Part shown: positions 1 to 7,068 of the stretch, piece after piece
How positions within the stretch are numbered: the first letter of the stretch is position 1
Layout: each line of letters starts with the position of its first letter
Assembly: GCA_937907455.1 (NCBI GenBank)
Contig: CALESQ010000119.1
Span: forward strand, 1 to 8,788
Origin: an uncultured Caldilineales bacterium
GTDB lineage: Bacteria > Chloroflexota > Anaerolineae > JAAEKA01
Direction: 5' to 3'
DNA: 8,788 nucleotides
Notes under the pieces: model-generated
What the model was told of the DNA's origin: nothing
Seen by the model: the letters and a program-made list of their open reading frames with translations, nothing else
Databases searched by the model: none
Made by a program: the position numbers and the translations under genes

Positions 1-1097
1 ATGCGGCCTTCCAGCGCCTGGCCCAGGATGCTGGGCGGCAGCATGTAGGGCTGCACCTCATGCTGGATGCCGGCCCGCTGCGACAGCCGCCGCACCAGGT
101 CCAACACCCGGCGCTGCGCCGCGCTCAGCCGGCTCTTGGGATAGAGGGTGGACGCCCGGCCTGACAGCGCGGCCAGCTCCTCGCGGTCGGTGCCGATGAT
201 CTCCTTGGCCGTCTCCTCCAGGCCCCATTGCAGATGCACAGGCTTCAGGCCGCGGTATTCCGCCTCGCGCTGCGTCACTGCGTCGGTAGCCACCACCGCG
301 CGGCTGCCAAAGGCCTGGCGCAGGGCCGCGGCCTGGGCCTTGGGCGCCTGCACGTCACGGAAGGCCATGTGGGTGTCCGCCTCAGCCTGCCGGTCGGCCA
401 CGGCCTGCCAGAAGCGGGCGAGCAGCTCTTGGTTCGCAACGTTGGCCCACAGCCGGCCGATCTCGCGGCTGGCCTGCCAGGCGTCGGCCAGCTGGCGATC
501 CTCAGCCAGCTTGAGGTTGAGGTTGTAGCCGAAGGCGCAGGACGTTCCGTAGGGCCGCGCGGGGCCGATCCAGAGGCCCTTGACGTAGAACTGCGGCTCG
601 GCCTCTTCCAGGATCATGCGGCCGGCCTCGTCGGTGAAGAGGATGCGCGCATCTCCCGGCCGGATCACGCGCTCCTGCCAGAGCTCGCCCGCGTAGGCTA
701 GCTCGTAGCGTGACCCGTCGAAGAACGCGCCCTCGTCCCAACAGACTTCCATCACCTGCTGGCCGTACAGGTCGGCCCAGCGCGCGTGCAGGCCGTGGAA
801 CTCGCCCGAGGTGAGGCTAAAGGGCACGCCCTCGCGCAAGAGCACTAGCCAGCCCAGCTTGGTGCCCTCGCCGAACTGGCCGCGCTGGGTTTCGGTTTTG
901 TCCGAGCCGCCCAAGAGCAGGTGGCGCAGAGCCATGTGCGCGCCGCGGCCTTCGATCACCGTCTTGCCATCGGCCTGTTCGACGGTCCAGGTCTGGAACA
1001 AGTCCAAGAACTCCTGCCAGATGCATTCCCGGAACGAATCCCACAGTTGCCACTGGGCGCGGTAGTCGCGCGTGATAGGATAGATGATGCTCGGCAT
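1..1097 (-). CDS. GHKL ATPase-like protein, C-terminus cut off by the left edge
   Basis: The frame is open for 365 codons from an ATG at 1097 to the window edge with no stop. The start is set by AGGAGG eight bases upstream; an in-frame ATG at 1181 would add 28 residues but lacks such a ribosome site. The protein opens MPSIIYPITRDYRAQWQLW. Residues 20-32 (DSFRECIWQEFLD) sit where the GHKL N box would be but lack its usual E..N pair. IEGRG at 48-52 resembles a G1 box. LLLGGSDKT at 60-68 followed by GQFGEGTKLG at 73-82 looks like the ATP lid and the G2 box (G.FG.G.K). The fold suggested is that of Hsp90/MutL/gyrase-type ATP-binding proteins; this is motif reading only. The rest, to residue 365, is Trp- and Ala-rich and unrecognised. 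It follows a small HTH gene on the same strand at 160 nt, so the two may be cotranscribed. Substrate and pathway are unknown; MORC-like defence or phage-derived ATPases are possibilities only. Confidence 0.68.
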   Translation of the reverse strand, partial: MPSIIYPITRDYRAQWQLWDSFRECIWQEFLDLFQTWTVEQADGKTVIEGRGAHMALRHLLLGGSDKTETQRGQFGEGTKLGWLVLLREGVPFSLTSGEFHGLHARWADLYGQQVMEVCWDEGAFFDGSRYELAYAGELWQERVIRPGDARILFTDEAGRMILEEAEPQFYVKGLWIGPARPYGTSCAFGYNLNLKLAEDRQLADAWQASREIGRLWANVANQELLARFWQAVADRQAEADTHMAFRDVQAPKAQAAALRQAFGSRAVVATDAVTQREAEYRGLKPVHLQWGLEETAKEIIGTDREELAALSGRASTLYPKSRLSAAQRRVLDLVRRLSQRAGIQHEVQPYMLPPSILGQALEGR

Positions 1098-1132
1098 AGT
1101 ACGAACCTCCTGATACAGATTTGGCTCGCACT

Positions 1133-1220
1133 GCGCCTTCGGCGCTACGTGGCAGGTCATAGCTAGGTTTGCAGGCAACATCAGAGCGTAGGTCGGGTGT
1201 TGGGCAGGCGCGATTGCGCC
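1133..1220 (-). other. Two short GC-rich hairpins between the HTH gene and the GHKL-like gene
   Basis: GCGCC-TTC-GGCGC occupies 1133-1145 and GGCGC-GATT-GCGCC occupies 1207-1220. Both are perfect 5-bp stems with small loops in the 160-nt gap between the two minus-strand genes. Neither has a T-run, so they are not clear terminators. They could fold in a shared mRNA and tune translation or stability of the downstream gene, or be chance in GC-rich DNA. Confidence 0.3.
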
Positions 1221-1256
1221 GATTTGCAGAAATAGAACGTTTGGGCTATAACAGGT

Positions 1257-1487
1257 TCATCTGCCTTTCGCCTTGCCAGCGGGCGCCGATTTGTCCTGCT
1301 GATCAGACAGCAGCTCAATCACCGCCTCCGGAAAGGCGTCCAAGAACCTGGCTAAAAAGCCGCCGGACACATGCTCGCAGGCCAGCGCCCGGCTCACAGA
1401 GCTGCGCCGATAGCCGATCCGATTTGTCACCACTTGCTGCGTCAGATGGTGGGTGACGATCCACTGTTTGATCCGAGCGCTGCGCAT
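1257..1487 (-). CDS. Small Cro/C1-like helix-turn-helix protein (76 aa)
   Basis: The 76-residue protein opens MRSARIKQWIVTHHLTQQ and has AAGGA six bases before its ATG. The pattern IKQWIVTHHLTQQVV, then NRIGYRRSSVSRALA, fits a phage-repressor-type HTH. The first part is helix 1 and the scaffold helix (about residues 5-21); GYRRSSVSRAL at about 25-35 is the turn and recognition helix. FLARFLDAFPEAVIELL follows as the closing helices, and the tail is charged and probably disordered (KSAPAGKAKGR). There is no ligand or dimerisation domain beyond the HTH, so it is a minimal DNA-binding protein like Cro or an excisionase-type regulator. It lies directly upstream of the GHKL-like gene and diverges from two further HTH genes. 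A consensus-like promoter lies immediately upstream. Target operator and inducer are unknown. Coding status is well supported by the HTH pattern, the ribosome site and the promoter. Confidence 0.75.
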   Translation of the reverse strand: MRSARIKQWIVTHHLTQQVVTNRIGYRRSSVSRALACEHVSGGFLARFLDAFPEAVIELLSDQQDKSAPAGKAKGR

Positions 1488-1537
1488 ATGGGTTCCTTAG
1501 CAGAGGTCAGATTTCTTAGAACGCATATTCTGTTGAA

Positions 1538-1566
1538 ACTATATCATGGCTGATTTTGTCCGTCAA
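1538..1566 (-). promoter_or_regulatory. Sigma70-type promoter for the small HTH gene
   Basis: On the minus strand TTGACG (1566-1561) is separated by exactly 17 bases from TATAGT (1543-1538). Transcription would begin near 1531, giving a leader of about 44 nt before the ATG at 1487. Both hexamers are within two bases of consensus and the spacing is ideal. This is the best-formed promoter in the left half of the window. Confidence 0.6.
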
Positions 1567-1592
1567 TACCCCCTGTCGCGGTACGGTAACAT

Positions 1593-1606
1593 ATTGGTCA
1601 ACCAAT
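1593..1606. promoter_or_regulatory. Palindrome ATTGGT-CA-ACCAAT, candidate operator
   Basis: A perfect 6-bp inverted repeat with a 2-bp centre lies in the intergenic region between the divergent HTH genes. It is about 27 bp upstream of the minus-strand -35 element and just before the plus-strand broken HTH gene. Size and position fit an operator for one of the adjacent HTH regulators. No second copy was spotted in the window, so this is inference from position and symmetry. Confidence 0.4.
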
Positions 1607-1624
1607 TTTTCGGCGTAGAACTGA

Positions 1625-1980
1625 AATAGATTTGAAGACGAGATTCGTGCTGATCGCTTGCGCCTGTTGATGAAGGAAATGCACCTTTCCACCGCTGGAC
1701 TGCTGGCCCGGCTGCGCTGCACGGATGGCAATGAACGCGTTAGCCGGCCTACCCTATCCAAGTTGGTCAATGGTAGCTATGGCGCTATACACTCGGTTAA
1801 CGTGGTGCGCGGCCTCCCACGATTTTGCAACACCTCAAGAACGATGTTCTCTTCATCCAGCGTATGGAGGCTGAGCGCGCAGCTGCACAAGCCAGGAGTG
1901 GCGCTGACCGCCCAGACCCGCTGGCCAACAACCCACTATACCTATCTTGGGACACCGATGATGACCACCGAAACACCTGA
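1625..1980 (+). pseudogene. XRE-like HTH gene broken by a one-base frameshift
   Basis: Two reading frames join into one sensible protein. The first part, open from 1625, contains RADRLRLLMKEMHLSTAG, then LLARLRCTDGNERVSRPTLS and KLVNGSYGAIHSVNVVRGL, the layout of a Cro/C1-type HTH. Near 1811-1822 the sense passes to the -1 frame, continuing ILQHLKNDVLFIQRMEAERA and ending at TGA 1978-1980 with a SWDTDDDHRNT tail. Adding one C to the CCC run at about 1816-1818 would restore a continuous frame reading GLPTILQHL. Left as is, the first frame runs through into the downstream XRE gene and makes an artificial 239-residue fusion. No ATG precedes the HTH: a TTG at 1658 or an ATG at 1673 are the available starts, so the 5' end may also be damaged. 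The overlap of its natural stop with the next gene's start suggests the intact form was translationally coupled to it. An assembly error in the C run cannot be excluded. Confidence 0.55.
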
Positions 1981-2377
1981 TACCCCTGGCGGCCGGCTGC
2001 GCAAGGCGCGCGAGCGCCTGGGATTGCAGCAGATCGAACTGGGCAGGAAGCTGGGCGTGTCCGGCTCCTACATCTCCCGCATCGAACGCGACCTGGTGAA
2101 GATCCAGCCCATGGTGCTGCGCCTGGCCGAGGCGCTGGACGTAAGCGTGGACTACCTCCTGGTCTTGCGCGACACACCGCAGCGCGACGCCACAGGGACT
2201 GCGCTCTACGAGTCCACCCAGGACGAGCTGGTGGCCCTGCGCCTCCTGCGCATGGTCATCGACGAGCTGCCGCCGGAAGATCGCGTGCGGCTGATCCACT
2301 TCCTGATCAAGCAGGCTGGCATCTACAAGGAAACCTTCCGGCCGCGGAACCCGGTTTCGGGCAGCCAGGGTGAATGA
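1958..2377 (+). CDS. XRE-family transcriptional regulator
   Basis: The protein is 139 residues from the ATG at 1958; a second ATG follows at 1961 and the choice is arbitrary. A weak GGGA lies about 7 bases upstream. Residues 11-68 form a complete HTH_3 domain: GGRLRKARERLGLQQIELG, then RKLGVSGSYISRIERDL with the recognition helix at about 35-44, then RLAEALDVSVDYLL, the classic closing signature of Cro/C1 regulators. Residues 69-118 (ESTQDELVALRLLRMV and ELPPEDRVRLIHFLIKQAG) are predicted helical and probably mediate dimerisation; the last 20 are polar. The start lies 23 bases inside the end of the preceding (frameshifted) HTH gene, and its stop overlaps the GTG start of the next small gene. 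Three-gene coupling is therefore likely. It probably represses its own cluster. The XRE assignment is firm; its targets are not known. Confidence 0.85.
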   Translation: MMTTETPDTPGGRLRKARERLGLQQIELGRKLGVSGSYISRIERDLVKIQPMVLRLAEALDVSVDYLLVLRDTPQRDATGTALYESTQDELVALRLLRMVIDELPPEDRVRLIHFLIKQAGIYKETFRPRNPVSGSQGE

Positions 2378-2594
2378 GACGCCTGCCGCTATGGCCGATT
2401 ACTACACCCTGCATACCACCGATGGGCGCCAGGCTGTCATCCCTGTGCCGTCTGGCCAGGATCGCTGGCTGAGGGCAGTCAGGTTTGTGAGCGAGTACTT
2501 CCCGCTCAATGACTTCTTGGCCGATTTGCGGCCGGCCACGTCCGACGAGATCGCGGCCTTCCGGGCTGAACACCCCCGCACGAGCTACGACTAG
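2370..2594 (+). CDS. Small acidic hypothetical protein (67-74 aa)
   Basis: The frame overlaps the end of the XRE gene. GTG at 2370 would give 74 residues with stop-start overlap (GTGAATGA). An ATG at 2391 would give 67 residues starting MADYYTLHTTDGRQAVIPV, but with no evident ribosome site. The sequence looks like real protein: an N-terminal beta-type stretch (YYTLHTTDGRQAVIPVPSG), a central RWLRAVRFVSEYFPLNDFL helix, and an acidic end (SDEIAAFRAEHPRTSYD). I do not recognise a family. Overlap with the XRE gene suggests a co-expressed partner, for example an antitoxin-like or regulator-associated protein, but nothing in the sequence shows this directly. Confidence 0.5.
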   Translation: MNETPAAMADYYTLHTTDGRQAVIPVPSGQDRWLRAVRFVSEYFPLNDFLADLRPATSDEIAAFRAEHPRTSYD

Positions 2595-2617
2595 CTGGCC
2601 TACGACCTGTGAGCGCT

Positions 2618-2632
2618 GGAACCCGGTTCCGG
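2618..2632. repeat. Palindromic motif copy 1 (GGAACC-C-GGTTCC)
   Basis: GGAACCCGGTTCCGG is a perfect 6-bp inverted repeat around one base, preceded by AGCGCT. Related copies lie at 3696-3709 and 6380-6393, and a partial copy (GGAACCCGGTTTCGG, 2346-2360) lies inside the XRE gene end. This copy is just upstream of the decayed surface-protein gene. It is probably a dispersed extragenic palindrome. Confidence 0.45.
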
Positions 2633-2780
2633 CCTCAATCCCTCGCCGCGGTCAGCCGCGACAGACATAGTCTGCCAATTCGAGCTGCCTCTATGACCCT
2701 CGCTTCGTGAAAATCGCTGCGCAACCGCCACGTTTTCTGCTATTATGATCATGGGCATTGTTGGGACTGCTCGCCGCTGA

Positions 2781-3607
2781 GCGATAGCGGCGCACGCGCG
2801 CACGGCCAGCCGCTGGCTCACGAGCGGCCCTGCGACCAGTGACAACAACCACACCCACCTGGGACAGACTTGGACCGACAGCAACAATCTCAAAGCGCAA
2901 GGGACGTTTGCTTATCCGTTGCTGGGAGCGCTGGAGTTGAGCAACTATGTAGGAAACTCAGGCCAGCACGGGGTCAAGGTGGACTACCCGATCAAGGATG
3001 GCCTCTTCGTCAACTCGGCTGGCGAGAACGGAGTATCGGCCAACACCTCCAGAGCTTCTGGCGAATGGGGTCTGGACACGCCGGACAAGATCCGGGGCAG
3101 CAACGTCACCCTTAGTTCCGTAGCTATCATCGCCCAGGTTGTGGGCGAGCATGCGCTTACCTTTGGCGACGTGGTGGCGGCTGTCGGAGTGGCCGATTCT
3201 CTACCCGATAGCACCACCACACTGGCGTTGGTGCGCCTGCGGATGTAGCCACTGACAACGGCATCGTCGGCGTAGTCGAGGGACGCATGGCGCTCACACC
3301 GGAACCCCAACATGAGGACGAGCAGCGGCAGGAGCCGATCCTGGATTTGCGCAGCGCCGAAGGCCCAGCCCAACCTGGCGACTACGTGGCGCTCACCGTG
3401 CTGGGCGTGGTACAGGTCAAGGTGCAGGACGGCGCGGCCATCCAGCCCGGCCAGCGCCTCACTGCGGCAGATACGTCCGGCCATGCCCGCGCCCTGCGCG
3501 CGGTGCAGGTGGAGGGCATTCGCGTGGACGAGAACGGCCCTGCCCTGGGCGTGGTGCTGGAAGCTGCCGAAGGCGGCATGGTGTGGGTGCTGGTCAACCC
3601 GCAGTAG
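2781..3607 (+). pseudogene. Remnant of a repeat-type surface/fibre-like protein
   Basis: Frame 3 is open from 2781 to a stop at 3246-3248 with no good start. It carries DNNHTHLGQTWTDSNNL at about 2841-2891, then VDYPIKDGLFVNSAGENGVS, then HALTFGDVVAAVGVADSLP. Sense then moves to the -1 frame, which reads ADVATDNGIVGVVEGRMAL, AQPGDYVALTVLGVVQVKVQ and PGQRLTAADTSGHARAL, and ends at TAG 3605-3607. Together these resemble the C-terminal half of large beta-rich proteins made of many DGVYVNSAG-type repeats that I recall from Chloroflexota. Here only one repeat is left. The natural start and most of the repeat domain are missing, and one base has been lost near 3230-3245. Intact relatives would be exported or phage-tail-like adhesive fibres (inference). 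The 106-residue piece from the ATG at 3287 could be predicted as a gene, but its sense begins upstream of that ATG, so it is a fragment. Confidence 0.65.
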
Positions 3608-3695
3608 CGCCATCTGCGCCTATTACGCCCAAGCTTGCACTGGGCCCCATTCGCTGGTTGCTTCCGTTCGGAACCGAGTTGTTAACTTGCGCTCC

Positions 3696-3709
3696 GGAAT
3701 CGGGTTCCG
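3696..3709. repeat. Palindromic motif copy 2 (GGAA-YCSG-GTTCC)
   Basis: GGAATCGGGTTCCG follows GCGCTCC, as copy 1 follows AGCGCT. It lies about 90 bp beyond the stop of the surface-protein remnant, so copies 1 and 2 bracket that remnant. A degenerate half copy (GGAACCGAGTT) is 26 bp to the left. Confidence 0.4.
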
Positions 3710-3898
3710 CGACCTTGCTAGAACCTCGGCTTCTCCTGCACCAGCAGCACGCTGAAGCCACCGGCGCGGGCCAGCCGACAGCGGTGCGCAGTTCAGGCAA
3801 CGCAAACCGTTGGTTGCGCTTGTGCTGCCACGTCGTGGTTGACGTCAATCCCAGGATGCCTGATCCAGGCAGCGCTTACGACTCCAAAGCATTCACGC

Positions 3899-3937
3899 GG
3901 CCCTGAGGGCCCTGGGCAGCATCGGCCGCTCAGGGCC
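3899..3937 (-). terminator. Hairpin downstream of nrfA, possible transcription end
   Basis: GGCCCTGAG (3899-3907) pairs perfectly with CTCAGGGCC (3929-3937) across a 21-base loop, 31 bases past the nrfA stop. No U-tract follows on the minus strand, so this would be a Rho-dependent pause or an mRNA-stabilising 3' hairpin rather than a classical intrinsic terminator. Confidence 0.35.
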
Positions 3938-3968
3938 CGGCGATGTGTTCGCTGGTCAGGCTGCTATT

Positions 3969-5282
<1,314 letters not shown>

Positions 5283-5304
5283 GGGTGTGTTCCTCAATTC
5301 TATC

Positions 5305-5787
5305 TTAGCGTCCGTGACCCGGATTGGAATGGCAGGAGACGCAAGAGCGATCCTCGCCCGGAGGCGCGCCATGGATCTGGCTGACCATCGTGTCGTGGCA
5401 CGAGATGCAGTTCTCCTGCGCCACCGCCGCGTTCAACTCCTTGATACGGATCGGCTCAGGAAACGCGCCGGTAGTGAACGCCAGGCTATGGTTGAAGCCG
5501 TTCAGGCCTTTGACAGCCCACTTGGCAAGGGCTGAGGTGTGGGGGGTATGGCAATCGTTGCAGGTAGCGACTGCTTTGTGGCTGGAGCGGTTCCAGGCAT
5601 CGAACTGATCGCGCATGATGTGGCAGTTCATGCAGGCGTTGGGGTCGTCGGACAGATACGAGCCACCCTCCGCGTAGACGAAGGTGAACACGCTCAGTCC
5701 TACCAGCACTCCGACAGCCGCAACGGCTGCGATCACCCACCCAACAAGACGGGACTTTCCCATGGGGGGAGATGTCGTCGTTGACAT
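5305..5787 (-). CDS. nrfH: Tetraheme quinol dehydrogenase NrfH
   Basis: NrfH, of the NapC/NrfH family, oxidises menaquinol in the membrane and passes electrons to NrfA. The chosen ATG at 5787 follows AGAAAGG at five bases, giving 160 residues; an ATG at 5820 would add 11 residues and lacks a site. Residues 14-38 are a single transmembrane helix (LVGWVIAAVAAVGVLVGLSV) after a short polar N-terminus, so the heme domain faces outward. Four heme motifs follow: CMNCH 52-56, CNDCH 76-80, CISCH 127-131 and CVSCH 149-153. CMNCHIMRDQFDAW at 52-65 has the heme-1 region and nearby Met (Met58) typical of NrfH, and SSHK at 68-71 and NHS at 99-101 match expected conserved stretches. Length is normal for the family. 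It is the first gene of a two-gene operon with nrfA and sits behind a good promoter. Confidence 0.95.
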   Translation of the reverse strand: MSTTTSPPMGKSRLVGWVIAAVAAVGVLVGLSVFTFVYAEGGSYLSDDPNACMNCHIMRDQFDAWNRSSHKAVATCNDCHTPHTSALAKWAVKGLNGFNHSLAFTTGAFPEPIRIKELNAAVAQENCISCHDTMVSQIHGAPPGEDRSCVSCHSNPGHGR

Positions 5788-5859
5788 GGCAACCTTTCTA
5801 TGGCGGGGCCAGAGACCCACCAGGTGATGAAAGAGGCATTCGACATCAGCGTCGAAGAG

Positions 5860-5888
5860 ATTCTACATAAGCGCGCCAAAAAGGGCAA
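5860..5888 (-). promoter_or_regulatory. Sigma70-type promoter for nrfHA
   Basis: On the minus strand TTGCCC (5888-5883) and TAGAAT (5865-5860) are exactly 17 bases apart. Transcription would start near 5853, with a leader of about 65 nt before nrfH. A direct repeat of GGCAAG (plus strand, 5884-5889 and 5903-5908) overlaps and precedes the -35 element, where an activator could bind. No clear TTGAT-N4-ATCAA or TGTGA-N6-TCACA box was found here. Confidence 0.5.
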
Positions 5889-5901
5889 GTTTCATAGATA
5901 G

Positions 5902-6167
5902 TGGCAAGAACCGTGTGTAACTGGAGTGGCTTGCTGCGAACTCTGTGGTCGTAGGGGCCGGAGAAACGGGAGGAAACCCGCAGGGTTTTCCCCGTTTCCT
6001 GGTCCATCAGACCATCGGCATGCGCCCCTCGAACCGGATGGTCAGCCGGCCCAGGATCTTGGACCGCCCTATGGCCGTCTTGGATGCAATTGCCGGCTTC
6101 AACCCGTCCTCTCATACGGTCAAAGTGACGCTGGACCGGGTAGTCGCGTGTCGTAGGGGTCCCCAGA
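5902..6167. other. Region upstream of nrfH without an assignable gene
   Basis: Frames on both strands are open but no family is recognisable. A strong hairpin lies at 5963-5998. On the plus strand the frame from about 6071 reads MAVLDAIAGFNPSSHTVKV and later TKAILDALKSGLEKTLVAL, which may be the front of the decayed gene described next. A minus-strand frame across 5846-6373 is equally long but reads through the hairpin. Confidence 0.35.
5963..5998. repeat. Long palindromic hairpin, REP-like
   Basis: GAAACGGGAGGAAACCC (5963-5979) is nearly complementary to GGGTTTTCCCCGTTTC (5983-5998) across a GCA loop. The mismatch is one bulged base and a small internal asymmetry. It is the strongest stem in the window. 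There is no following T-run, and it lies upstream of the nrfHA promoter. It resembles dispersed extragenic palindromes more than a terminator, although it could end a transcript entering from either side. Confidence 0.5.
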
Positions 6168-6988
6168 ATGCACCCCGCACCAAGGCCATCCTGGACGCGC
6201 TCAAAAGCGGACTGGAGAAGACCCTTGTCGCTCTCAGACCAAGCGACATACGTCCCACCCAACGACGACCCCTGGCAGGCCGCTACCCAACACGTGCGCG
6301 CCTCCTTCGCCAGCAAGGCAGCGACAGCTGCCCTAACCGCCCAGCTTGAGGCCGCGCCGCTCAAGCCAATCACAGCGCTGGATCCCGGTTCCGAGGCTGC
6401 ACCGCCGGCCTCGCCCCCCGCCGATCAGCACTCGCGCAGCACTAAGGTCAACGTCGGCCGGCTTGGGCGCAGGTCCAACGATCAACCCGCTTGGGCCAGC
6501 TGCCCGCAACGGGAAACCTGGCGCTCGCTCGTTCTGCTAGCCTGGGACCACGAACGACAACGCATCGTTCGCCTGTCGGCTCAGCAGGTTCTCGATCTCC
6601 TTGCCCATTTCCAGTCCTGCGACCAATGGCCCGAGGAAGGCATCGTCGTGGGCATCCCGGTGACCAGCTTCGTCCTCAACCAGCCAGATCATGTGTCCGA
6701 GGACGTCCTGGTCGACCAGATCGAACTCTCCTCGCCGAGACCGCCGTGCTGCTGGATCTGCTGCGCAGCCACCAGGAGGCGCCGCAAGCCTACGACAAGG
6801 CCGAAGAGGTGGGCATTCGGCGCCGCCTGGGCCGGGTCTGCCCCCTCCTGCGCAACGCGGCGGCAAAGCGACGGGCCCGACTGCGCAGGGCGAGGCCAAC
6901 TCTGACTCTCCCGCAGATCATCCGGCCTAGTCAGGCTCATTCTGGCCGCGCGCTTAACTCCTTGCTGGGTGCTGCTGATAGTGCGTAG
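6168..6988 (+). pseudogene. Decayed coding region of unknown function
   Basis: Frame 3 carries protein-like sequence: YVPPNDDPWQAATQHVRASF, ASKAATAALTAQLEAAP, SLVLLAWDHERQRIVRLSAQ, DLLAHFQSCDQWPEEGIVVG and VLVDQIELS. At about 6730-6738 sense passes to the -1 frame, continuing LAETAVLLDLLRSHQEAPQ and AYDKAEEVGIRRRLGRV, with a stop at 6986-6988. The join (DQIELS then LAETAVLLDLL) is smooth, which argues for one ancestral gene with a lost base rather than two genes. A further shift near 6230 may join an upstream piece (AILDALKSGLEKTLVAL). I recognise no family. The middle of the frame (about 6375-6470) is low-complexity Pro/Ala and holds a palindromic-motif copy, suggesting insertion or drift. 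The left limit is not determinable. Alternatively, frame 3 alone could still be a 245-residue gene. Confidence 0.4.
6380..6393. repeat. Palindromic motif copy 3 (GGATCCCGGTTCCG)
   Basis: Preceded by AGCGCT exactly as in copy 1, this gives a shared stretch AGCGCTGGAWCCCGGTTCCG with one difference over 20 bases. It lies inside the decayed coding region 3.7 kb from copy 1. Confidence 0.4.
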
Positions 6989-7008
6989 GTTGGGTAATCT
7001 CCCGTGAG

Positions 7009-7044
7009 TATGATAAACTGTACGGTGTAGCTCCATAGTGCTAC
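7009..7044 (+). promoter_or_regulatory. -10 element and downstream dyad before the Crp/Fnr gene
   Basis: TATGAT at 7009-7014 is one base from the -10 consensus; no good -35 is seen at 16-18 bp spacing (TAGGTT at best), as is common for activator-dependent promoters. Just downstream, GTAGC (7027-7031) and GCTAC (7040-7044) form a 5-bp inverted repeat with an 8-bp centre, spanning the leader. It could be an autoregulatory operator. It is not the standard TGTGA-N6-TCACA sequence. Confidence 0.4.
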
Positions 7045-7068
7045 TGAGAACATCTGGCAGGAGCTTCT

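Larger units (their letters stand above)
3608..3968. other. Non-coding stretch between the surface-protein remnant and nrfA
   Basis: No convincing gene is present in these 361 bases. They hold a second copy of the GGAATCGGGTTCCG palindromic motif and a hairpin at 3899-3937. A short minus-strand peptide string (RLARAGGFSVLLVQEKPRF then stop, about 3720-3780) has the feel of a methyltransferase C-terminus but is too short to call. Confidence 0.5.

Noticed and set aside
148..1166. Several plus-strand frames in the first kilobase
   Set aside because: They are antisense to the long open minus-strand gene that has AGGAGG and GHKL-like motifs.
1545..1628. 27-codon plus-strand frame starting ATGGCTGATTTT
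   Set aside because: It lies over the minus-strand promoter, has no ribosome site and no recognisable sequence.
1811..1830. Programmed -1 ribosomal frameshift in the broken HTH gene
   Set aside because: No canonical slippery heptamer in the right phase and no clear downstream pseudoknot were seen. A lost base in the C run is simpler.
1658..2377. Single 239-residue protein joining the first HTH to the XRE domain
   Set aside because: The stretch between the domains (about residues 52-100) reads as out-of-frame sequence, while the -1 frame there gives a sensible C-terminus with its own stop at 1980.
3720..3780. Methyltransferase C-terminal fragment on the minus strand
   Set aside because: Only about 19 residues are suggestive and the frame is closed by stops on both sides.
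5846..6373. 175-residue minus-strand frame with a GerW/YtfJ-like string (FERVQDGLGAGCILGTP)
   Set aside because: Only a short stretch resembles that family. The frame runs through the 5963-5998 hairpin and the nrfHA promoter, and the rest shows no matching glycine-rich region.
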